Below are positions 32,663-38,901 of a stretch of 38,901 nt of DNA, in pieces (position 1 is the stretch's first letter; each line of letters begins with the position of its first letter). The DNA lies in assembly GCF_019453995.1 (NCBI RefSeq), contig NZ_CP075588.1, positions 1 through 38,901 on the forward strand, read 5' to 3'. The notes below the pieces were generated by a model that saw only the letters and a program-made list of their open reading frames with translations, was not told the origin of the DNA and did not search any database. Position numbers and translations under genes: made by a program. Origin of the DNA: Candidatus Rhabdochlamydia oedothoracis. Lineage in GTDB: Bacteria; Chlamydiota; Chlamydiia; Chlamydiales; Rhabdochlamydiaceae.

Positions 32663-33583
32663 GAACCTATCTTGAATTAAATTTACTGTTTTAAAGATAC
32701 TTGCCGACTTAAGAAATTCATCCAATATCCCAGTAGTCCAAACATTAATAGTCCGTTCCAATATATTGCCTTTCTTTACCAGCGCACTGTAAGACGACGG
32801 AAGCATGTCTTTAACCAAGAAATCGTTCTCTCAACGAACCAACGTTGCTTTTCAAGGTAGCAAATGCCTTTTATCTTATATCCCTTAGTGTTTCTTTTCC
32901 GAGCTATCAGAGGAAAAACCTCATGGGAAAGAACATCGATACGTGTTTGCTCTGAGTCATAACCTTTATCTGCTTCAAGTATGGGTACTTTTCCCTGATT
33001 CCATGCTTTTTTAATGAAGGGAATGACTTTCCTAAGCAGAGGGATCACTTGTTTTTTCTCATCCCCGGATGCTGATGTAAAAGTGATTGCAAGAGGCTTT
33101 CCTGATTTTTCTAACAGTAAATGCGATGTCACGCCTTTACCTTTGTAGCCATAATCAACTTGCTCTCCTCCTCCGCATCCGCTGGAAAAAAAAACCATCT
33201 ACAGAGAGTCTCTGGGCATCAATACACCCCAGCTGTTGGCAAGCTTAAGCAGCTCTTCTAAAAATTGATCTAAAAATCCAGCAGATTGCATTCTTCCAAG
33301 CCATGCGTGTGCTGTTGAGGAATGAGAAAACTCCTTGTTTCTAGGTGCATCTTTCCAAGGAGCTCCTTGTCCGAAGCACCCAGAAAATAGTATTCACTAC
33401 AGGTCTCCATGGCGCTAATTTTCTTCCATAATGGTTACGATTTACCCATTTTTCCATTTGAGGTTCGAGTATTTTAAACTGTTCTTCATTTAATCCTTGC
33501 TTGCTCATGTCATCTGTCTTTAGTTAAAAAATAAAAAGATCAGGTGTCATAGCGAAAATTTATATTCAATTCAAGATAGGTTC
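32663..33583 (-). mobile_element. IS5-family element (GAACC ends), full-length copy
   Basis: The tips GAACCTATCTTGAATT at both ends enclose 921 bp flanked by a duplicated AT. The empty site survives in the paralogous flank at 26863, which fixes the borders. The truncated sibling is at 9334-9893. Confidence 0.85.
32683..33508 (-). pseudogene. IS5-family transposase, disrupted
   Basis: The gene begins MSKQGLNEEQFKILEPQMEK and should run to the RWFVERTISWLKTCFRRLTV signature. In this copy an extra base near 33350, a missing base near 33220 and a TGG-TAA stop near 32775 (GAA in the sibling) break it. A run of nine T between the N-terminal part and the catalytic part also sits at a frame change in both copies. 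Programmed frameshifting is possible in the ancestor, but this copy is inactive. Confidence 0.75.
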
Positions 33584-33587
33584 ATTG

Positions 33588-33625
33588 TGTATACTAATCT
33601 TATTTCAAATTAAGAATTTATAAAG
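33588..33625 (+). repeat. Lone MITE end
   Basis: GTATACTAATCTTATTTCAA and the following AATTAAGAATT match the left tip of the MITE family, and the rest of that element is gone. It lies directly beside the IS5-family element. Confidence 0.5.
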
Positions 33626-33758
33626 ATTCATTTTTTAATAAGGAGGATTATTACCTGTTTGAGAATGTGAGTGATGCATAAAATTATTCCCATTTTTAAA
33701 TTAAAAAAATCAGTCCCTATTGCTATTCAAATGGGAAATATAAGTAAAGTTTTAGAAT

Positions 33759-34604
33759 TTAGATAGGTTCTATCAACAACCAACTTACTACTGAACCAAA
33801 ATCCAAAGCAATACCGGTTGAGATACTAAAGCTGACTCCTGGTGTTCTTCCACTTACGCGTAAGAATCCTAAAAGGTTCAGAGAACTCTGCCTATTAACA
33901 GTCAAAAAAATACGAGTATTTGCTGTAACGGTGCTATTCAGCACTGTAGCTGTCCCAGCTGATAGAGTAACAACTCCCATTCTGGCGTTACTGCCCTCTT
34001 TAATTAAAAAGCCCGCACCTAGTTCTGAAATGGCAACCCCTGAAATAGAGGCACTACTATTTAGTATAGTAGCGACTTGCCTTAGAGTGTTTGTTATATT
34101 AGATGTCACCTGAAAAGAAATATTTGTTCCATTACTAGTGGTTGTCCAATTCTCATTTGCCTTCATGAGAAGAGACCCCATTGATGCAGCAGCAAAACCA
34201 GTGCCATTATAGCCCCTTACTCCCCATTCTGCCAGAATATCACCTCTTTGATTAGCTGTAGGGGCTAATACAGTTCCTCTTGCTGTGAGATGAATCAAAT
34301 TCGATGCATTAGTAGCACTACTTCCTACATAGGATGTTTGTACAAGATCGCATTCTGTAGAGGTGGTTGGCATAACAAATTCCGCAGTAGATCCTAATAG
34401 AAATTGTGTAGCTGTTCCTATTCCCAGAAAAGGAGAGATAACCAAACTATTTGGAGGCGCTGTAGTTCCGGCTACGGTGCCAAAAGCTGCTGACCCATTG
34501 CAATCTAAAGTATTAATCCCTAGAAAATTATTAGAATTCCCTAAAGTTAAAGAGGTTAAATTTGAAGAGGCCGAAATATTTATTGCGTTTGTTATTGTTA
34601 CCAT
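33759..34604 (-). CDS. Phage-tail-fibre-like protein, class A (281 aa)
   Basis: It starts MVTITNAINISASSNLTSLT and shares NNFLGINTLDCNGSAAFGTV, RGYNGTGFAAASMGSLLMKA, NWTTTSNGTNISFQVTSN and the end SVVSWLLIEPI with the other class A proteins. The central GYNG-WTT-NGT-I-F and terminal TANTRIFLTV patterns are those of phage tail-fibre or structural proteins. It has weak ribosome signals and is separated from its neighbour at 34992 by an IS3 remnant. Confidence 0.75.
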   Translation of the reverse strand: MVTITNAINISASSNLTSLTLGNSNNFLGINTLDCNGSAAFGTVAGTTAPPNSLVISPFLGIGTATQFLLGSTAEFVMPTTSTECDLVQTSYVGSSATNASNLIHLTARGTVLAPTANQRGDILAEWGVRGYNGTGFAAASMGSLLMKANENWTTTSNGTNISFQVTSNITNTLRQVATILNSSASISGVAISELGAGFLIKEGSNARMGVVTLSAGTATVLNSTVTANTRIFLTVNRQSSLNLLGFLRVSGRTPGVSFSISTGIALDFGSVVSWLLIEPI

Positions 34605-34991
34605 TTTACATTCTTTATTTACCTATTATCTAAGATATTTAGTCCCAAAGTGTGATGGTAATTTTAAAACTTTTTGGTTCTTTTTGCCAATTTTCTTGGC
34701 CGTGAGAAGATGGCCATAGCCTTTTTTAAGATCTCTCTATCCTGTTTCCTATCTGCTAATTCTTTACGAAGGTGATACATCTCTTCATTGCAGGGTTTGA
34801 TCTTGCCTGATCCAGGAAAGATCTTTTCTCCTTGCTCTTTAAATTCTTGAATCCACCTAAGCTAAAGTTCCCATAGGAACTTCAGAATCACGGGATATCG
34901 ATTTTTTTTTGCTTTCTCATAAGAACCTCTTTAATAAATTTGTTTTAATTTATTCGGGTTCTTTGTGTCCCATTTATTGTAGCAAGATCAT
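34605..34991. other. Gap filled by an IS3 remnant
   Basis: The gap between class A genes holds the IS3 OrfA fragment (34681-34862) and little else. Beyond it, the minus strand shows a short upstream frame that may be the decayed OrfA start. Confidence 0.5.
34681..34862 (-). pseudogene. IS3-family OrfA remnant
   Basis: The minus strand reads LRWIQEFKEQGEKIFPGSGK, then PCNEEMYHLRKELADRKQDR and EILKKAMAIFS, the C-terminal half of an IS3 OrfA HTH/leucine-zipper protein. No OrfB is present. Confidence 0.75.
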
Positions 34992-35849
34992 CTAAGGAGC
35001 TGGCTCAACTAATAGCCATGCAATACTCGAAGTATCCCCCATAGCAATAGAGGCGATGGTAAAACTAACCCCCGGTATTACTAATGCCACAAACACCTCT
35101 CCAAGAGCTAAACCAGAAGGATTGTTATTTGTAAGAAAAATACGCGTGTTAAGAGTCACTGTATTATTAGCTACTGTAACACTAGAAGGAGCTAAAAAAA
35201 GGGGCACTAATCTAGCTATTCCCATCCGAGCATTTGCTCCTTCTTTGATCATAAAACCTGATCCGGCCCTAGTAATCGCTAATCCGGAAATAGAAGCACT
35301 TGTACTAAGAGCACGAACAATCTCAGATGGAGTTGTTGAATTAGGAGGAGTTATTTGAAAACTAATTGCCGTCCCGTTAGCATTCGTTGTCCATGTTTCA
35401 TTTGCCAACATGGTGATAGAAGCTTTGGAGGTTGTTACAAAATCAGTGCCGTTATACCCTCTTATTCCCCATATTCCCAATGCATCTCCCATCTGATTAG
35501 CCGTAGGCGCTAGCGCTGTGCCTCGTGCTGTAAAATGAATAAGGTTTGATCCGTTGGCAGATCCTGACCCTGCATAAGTTGTTTGTACAATGTTGCATTC
35601 AGATGAAGTGGTTGGCATGAAAAATTCTGCAGTAGATCCACTTAGGAATTGTGTTGCAGTTCTAACCCCTAAAAAACCACTGCCTACTAATCCATTTATA
35701 GGAGCTGCCATTCCTGCAAAAGTTCCAAAAGCCCCAGATCCTTTGCAATCTAATGAGTTAGCCCCAAGAAAGTTATTTGCATTTCCTAGCGTTAAAGAAG
35801 GAACAGAAGAAGAAACAGGTGTATTGGTTACATTTGCTATCTTTGGCAT
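34992..35849 (-). CDS. Phage-tail-fibre-like protein, class A (285 aa)
   Basis: It starts MPKIANVTNTPVSSSVPSLT. The shared blocks are NNFLGANSLDCKGSGAFGTF, GYNGTDFVTTSKASITMLAN, ETWTTNANGTAISFQITP, ARMGIARLVP and SIAWLLVEPAP. It stands 33 bp after the class A gene at 35883 and probably shares its transcript. Identity among class A copies is highest in the first 60 residues and the last 60, with the middle most variable, as expected for a fibre whose exposed part diversifies. Confidence 0.75.
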   Translation of the reverse strand: MPKIANVTNTPVSSSVPSLTLGNANNFLGANSLDCKGSGAFGTFAGMAAPINGLVGSGFLGVRTATQFLSGSTAEFFMPTTSSECNIVQTTYAGSGSANGSNLIHFTARGTALAPTANQMGDALGIWGIRGYNGTDFVTTSKASITMLANETWTTNANGTAISFQITPPNSTTPSEIVRALSTSASISGLAITRAGSGFMIKEGANARMGIARLVPLFLAPSSVTVANNTVTLNTRIFLTNNNPSGLALGEVFVALVIPGVSFTIASIAMGDTSSIAWLLVEPAP

Positions 35850-35882
35850 TTTAGGTACATCTAGCCTTATTTATTATGTTTC

Positions 35883-36722
35883 TTAAGGAGCAGGTTCTAT
35901 CATTAACCAAGCAACAGAAACAGCAGCGGTTAGCAGGTTAGATGAAATAGTAAAACTAACCCCAGGTATTCGTGCTAATATAGTTAATTGTCCTACGTTT
36001 ATCCCTATTCCGCTATTTGTTAAAAAAATCCGTGTGTTTGCTGTAACCGTATTATTCAACACGATAGCTATGCCTGCAACCAACATAACTATCCCCATCC
36101 GAGCATTCAAACCCTCCTTAACTAATAACCCTGATCCTAAATCAGTGATGGCAAGACCTGTATTTGTCGTATTTGTATTGATGATACGAGCTATTTCTCC
36201 AAGAGTTGTAGTCCCGTTTTTCGTCACAGAAAAAGTGATTGCCGTCCCGTTATTTGTAGCAGTCCAAGCCTGGGTGGTTATCATAGAAATGGTTGCTTTA
36301 GAGGTAGTGGTAAAAGCAGATCCTGTATAACCTCTTGCTCCCCATACTCCTAAAAGATCTCCGCTTTGGTTAGCTGTTGGTGTTAACGCTGTTCCCCTTG
36401 CTGTGTACTGCAATAAACTTGACGCATTAGTAGCGTTGCTTCCTACATAGGATGTCTGTGTAACATCACACTCAACAGCTGGCGACGTTCCCACAAATTC
36501 TGCTGTAGATCCTGTTAAGAACTGAGTAGCTGTTCCCACTCCTAAAAACCCACTAACAATGATTCCATTAGTAGGAGCAGCCGTTCCTGCAAAAGTCCCA
36601 AATGCACCAGACCCTTCGCAATCCAGGGTATTAGTTCCAAAAAAATTATTTCCACTTCCCAGCGTCATTGCTGGTATGCTAGAAGATGCTGGTATATTGA
36701 TCGCGTTTGCTGTTTTTACCAT
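35883..36722 (-). CDS. Phage-tail-fibre-like protein, class A (279 aa)
   Basis: It starts MVKTANAINIPASSSIPAMT, continues with NNFFGTNTLDCEGSGAFGTF and GYTGSAFTTTSKATISMITT, then AWTATNNGTAITFSVTKN, and ends ARIPGVSFTISSN with SVAWLMIEPAP. It lies 67 bp after the class B gene at 36790, giving the same B-then-A order as the left-hand pair at 14052 and 12578. No signal peptide. Predicted fibre or adhesin. Confidence 0.75.
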   Translation of the reverse strand: MVKTANAINIPASSSIPAMTLGSGNNFFGTNTLDCEGSGAFGTFAGTAAPTNGIIVSGFLGVGTATQFLTGSTAEFVGTSPAVECDVTQTSYVGSNATNASSLLQYTARGTALTPTANQSGDLLGVWGARGYTGSAFTTTSKATISMITTQAWTATNNGTAITFSVTKNGTTTLGEIARIINTNTTNTGLAITDLGSGLLVKEGLNARMGIVMLVAGIAIVLNNTVTANTRIFLTNSGIGINVGQLTILARIPGVSFTISSNLLTAAVSVAWLMIEPAP

Positions 36723-36789
36723 GTTAGTTAGTGCTATTACCCATTCATACTTCTGTAGTCGCTAGTTATTAAAAAAATTAACTCAAAAT

Positions 36790-37626
36790 TTATACCACGA
36801 TAATGTTTCCAATACTGTTTATTACGTTCCAAATCGTGGCAAAACCTGGAACTATGCAAACGGCACGAATGCTATCTAATTGGTTTGTAGAAGTAAGAGA
36901 TCCTCCAGTTCCAACTGAGGTTGTTGAAGAACCAAAGAAGATCTCTTGACCCGCATTTTGGTTGATTTTCCATCCAGCTGTACCTGCATTTCCATTACCT
37001 GTTATGTAAAATGTATCCCCGATAGCTGCTGTAGCAGGAAGATTGAAGACAACTTGGGCTGCATTGTTAGCAATATAACCGGTATTTGTCGCTATTGTTT
37101 GGGTTGTCCCTGTAACATTGACCCAAGTGATTCCACTATTTGTGACCGTTAGAGAAACCGTTCCGCCTAAAGAAACAGGACTACCGGTTACAGTAACACC
37201 ACTTCCTGTGATTGTAATAGGAGGTGCTGTTAGAGTAAGAGTCCCTGCTCCTTGAGTTTGTGTAAGGCCTCCAGATAGTGTTAAAGTTGAAAAAGCTGCG
37301 GGACTACCCGTTGTTCCAATAAGTACTTGGCCATTTGTTCCCGCTGGAATACTTCCAATAGGGCCCGACCCATTCCCAATTAGGATGCTATTTGTAGGAA
37401 AAGTAGAATTACCGGTACCGCCATTTGTTACACTTAGAACGCCAGTGAAGCTATTAATGTTAGTTCCAGAAAAATTAACCTCAAAATTAGGGTTCCCATT
37501 AACACCATTGGGATTAGTAATGGTAACCGTGCTTCCTGTCGAAGTAAGAGTTCGACCAAAGAAAACACCAGTGGAATTGTTATAAGCAACAATTCCAGTC
37601 TGGTTTAAATTGATAGCATTTGCCAT
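36790..37626 (-). CDS. Phage-tail-fibre-like protein, class B with GGTG collar (278 aa)
   Basis: It is about 70% similar to the protein at 14052. The N terminus is MANAINLNQTGIVAYNNSTG, the collar is VTNGGTGNSTFPTNSILIGN with AGTNGQVLIGTTGSPAAF, and the tip runs from ITWVNVTGTTQT to GNIIVV, including GDTFYITGNGNAGTAGWKIN and QNAGQEIFFGSS. AAGGGAAAC precedes the ATG. The collar repeat is typical of trimeric tail fibres; the tip is shared with the two short class C genes upstream. Likely a surface or secreted fibre. Confidence 0.8.
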   Translation of the reverse strand: MANAINLNQTGIVAYNNSTGVFFGRTLTSTGSTVTITNPNGVNGNPNFEVNFSGTNINSFTGVLSVTNGGTGNSTFPTNSILIGNGSGPIGSIPAGTNGQVLIGTTGSPAAFSTLTLSGGLTQTQGAGTLTLTAPPITITGSGVTVTGSPVSLGGTVSLTVTNSGITWVNVTGTTQTIATNTGYIANNAAQVVFNLPATAAIGDTFYITGNGNAGTAGWKINQNAGQEIFFGSSTTSVGTGGSLTSTNQLDSIRAVCIVPGFATIWNVINSIGNIIVV

Positions 37627-37710
37627 TTGTTTCCCTTTTTGTTATATTATAATTTATAAACAAATTCACTATTTTATATATTGAGCTTACTGTTAGTAAT
37701 ATTAAGAGTT

Positions 37711-38145
37711 TTATGTAATACCAAAATTCCCAGTAAAAGATATAGCTACCCATTTTATATTTGCTTGACTGCATACAAGGTAAAGAGTGTCACCAGAATT
37801 TAAAGAAGTAATTGTTCCGCCGAATGTTGTTTGTATGGCTCCCAGACATACTTGTTGAGTTGGTGCCATATTAAGCATCCACCCGTTATTCTCTGTTTCA
37901 GCCGTTACTATGAATAACACATCTCCAAAAGCTGATGAAGCAGGCAGCTTATATAGAGTGGATCCAGAAAAATTATCCATATAACCTGTGTTCACTGACA
38001 TTTGAATGGGAGATGAAGTTACATCTACCCAAGTAATTCCTTTAGTGTCAGGCGTAAAAAAGGCTAGTGTATTCGTTACAGAATTACCAATAACAGCAAT
38101 GTTTCCCCCACCTAAATTAATATTACCGTTTGCAATTGATAGCAT
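37711..38145 (-). CDS. Fibre-tip protein, class C, recombinant 5' end (144 aa)
   Basis: The body (IANGNINLGGGNIAVIGNSV to SFTGNFGIT) is over 90% identical to the gene at 38237. The 5' end is different: the DNA before it (GCATTTGCCATTTGTTTC on the plus strand) is the start region of a class B gene (MANAIN), joined out of frame. The ribosome site belongs to that ATG, which reads only nine codons, so translation of the class C frame must begin at the internal ATG at 38145. It may be a pseudogene or a poorly expressed tip domain. Confidence 0.55.
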   Translation of the reverse strand: MLSIANGNINLGGGNIAVIGNSVTNTLAFFTPDTKGITWVDVTSSPIQMSVNTGYMDNFSGSTLYKLPASSAFGDVLFIVTAETENNGWMLNMAPTQQVCLGAIQTTFGGTITSLNSGDTLYLVCSQANIKWVAISFTGNFGIT

Positions 38146-38236
38146 TTGCCATTTGTTTCTCTTTTTATTATGTTTTAATTTATAAACAACTTCACTATTT
38201 CATATAGTGAGCCTACTGTTAATAATCTTAAGAGTC

Positions 38237-38749
38237 TTATGTACTACCAAAATTCCCAGTAAAAGATATGGCTACCCATCTTATATTTGCTTGACTGCAT
38301 ACAAGGTAAAGAGTATCACCAGGATTTAAAGAAGTAATTGCTCCGCCGAATGTTGTTTGTGTGGCTCCGAGATATACTTGTTGAGTTGGTGCCATATTGA
38401 GCACCCATCCGTTATTCTCTGTTCCAGCCGTTACTATGAATAACACATCTCCAAAAGCTGATGAAGCAGGCAGCTTATATAGAGTGGATCCAGAAAAATT
38501 ATCCATATAACCTGTGTTCACTGACATTTGAATGGGAGATGAAGTTACATCTACCCAAGTAATTCCTTTAATGTCAGGCGTAAAAAAGGCTAGTGTATTC
38601 GTTGCAGAATTGCCAATAACAGCAATGTTTCCCCCACCTAAATTAATGTTACCGTTTGCATCAGGAGAAATAGCTCCGCCACTGGTTAATCCTGTCAAGG
38701 TGATAGTACCAAATTGACTAGGAGGAAAAGGATCACAGCTAAATGCCAT
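38237..38749 (-). CDS. Fibre-tip protein, class C (170 aa)
   Basis: It starts MAFSCDPFPPSQFGTITLTG with AGAAGAG upstream. Residues 1-60 are a short beta arm (SGGAISPDANGNINLGGGNI). Residues 75-170 are the tip domain shared with class B (ITWVDVTSSPIQMSVNTGYM, GDVLFIVTAGTENNGWVLNM, WVAISFTGNFGST). It is the first gene of the leftward fibre cluster that runs to 33759. It lacks a collar, so it could be a tip subunit or minimal fibre. Function inferred from the shared domain. Confidence 0.7.
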   Translation of the reverse strand: MAFSCDPFPPSQFGTITLTGLTSGGAISPDANGNINLGGGNIAVIGNSATNTLAFFTPDIKGITWVDVTSSPIQMSVNTGYMDNFSGSTLYKLPASSAFGDVLFIVTAGTENNGWVLNMAPTQQVYLGATQTTFGGAITSLNPGDTLYLVCSQANIRWVAISFTGNFGST

Positions 38750-38901
38750 TTTTTACTCTTCTGTAAAGAAGCTAGGAAAAATTCATTAAAATAGAGTTAC
38801 TAAACCAGCTTTGCGGAGTAGATAGTAATTTAATGTTCAACACTCGATGCTAGAGATCATTAGTTTTTTATATTTTATTTTTTATCTCATATAAAGTTAA
38901 A

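Noticed and set aside
33759-38749. Prophage
   Set aside because: Only fibre-like genes are present. No capsid, portal, terminase, sheath, lysis or phage replication genes are visible in the window.
1-38901. Proven circular closure of a complete plasmid
   Set aside because: No terminal overlap is visible between the first and last bases; completeness is plausible but not shown.
1-38901. tRNA or rRNA genes
   Set aside because: No cloverleaf with a TTCRA loop and CCA-type acceptor, and no rRNA core sequences, were recognised on either strand by eye.

Overview
This AT-rich, transposon-riddled 38.9 kb window looks like an accessory replicon, probably most or all of a plasmid, from a chlamydia-related obligate intracellular bacterium. 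The replication and partition genes resemble the chlamydial plasmid set: a ParA ATPase (pGP5-D-like) with an overlapping small partner (pGP6-D position), a tyrosine recombinase of pGP7-D/pGP8-D type, a RepA/AAA_25 helicase-like ATPase, and four tandem iterons (four ~22 bp repeats mark the Chlamydia plasmid origin). A MOMP-like porin fits the same phylum. Two M60/enhancin-type metalloproteases and the IS load suggest an arthropod-associated family such as Rhabdochlamydiaceae or Simkaniaceae. The taxon, and whether the molecule closes as a circle, are inferences.

Layout. 0-4.4 kb: an outer-membrane porin (-) divergent from a two-gene replication operon (+). 4.6-5.8 kb: a four-gene operon of small unknown proteins (-). 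5.9-8.8 kb: a decayed gene split by an IS30 element that itself carries a 221 bp IS5-derived element and an intact IS630. 8.9-11.2 kb: the predicted origin (hairpin, AT-rich block, 4 x 21 bp iterons), a truncated IS5-family copy and parA plus its partner. 11.2-15.4 kb: IS remnants, a small excisionase-like HTH gene and two tail-fibre-like genes. 15.5-16.8 kb: the second IS30, inverted relative to the first and carrying the same 221 bp insertion. 16.9-18.2 kb: a tail-fibre-like gene, a ribbon-helix-helix protein and a 66-aa protein sharing a terminator. 18.7-19.9 kb: a decayed second copy of the origin split by another IS630. 20.2-23.5 kb: an AAA/DUF4143 ATPase, a second HTH gene, two tiny overlapping genes, a dif-like 11-6-11 palindrome and the tyrosine recombinase. 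23.9-30.5 kb: two tandem M60-like metalloprotease genes with expandable C-terminal repeats. 30.7-38.7 kb: small beta-rich proteins followed by a run of phage-tail-fibre-like genes on the minus strand.

How the parts fit. Replication is plausibly driven by the RepA-like ATPase and its coupled partner at the iteron origin. ParA and its partner would segregate copies using the CAATAAGGCAATA inverted repeat. The recombinase would resolve multimers at the dif-like site. The cargo is a surface or secreted arsenal: a porin, two mucinase-type metalloproteases and about a dozen fibre-like or beta-sandwich proteins. This cargo has grown by duplication and recombination, and several paralogues are frozen mid-decay. 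No phage capsid, terminase, sheath or lysis genes are present, so the fibre-like genes are not a prophage. No tRNA, rRNA or CRISPR array was seen.
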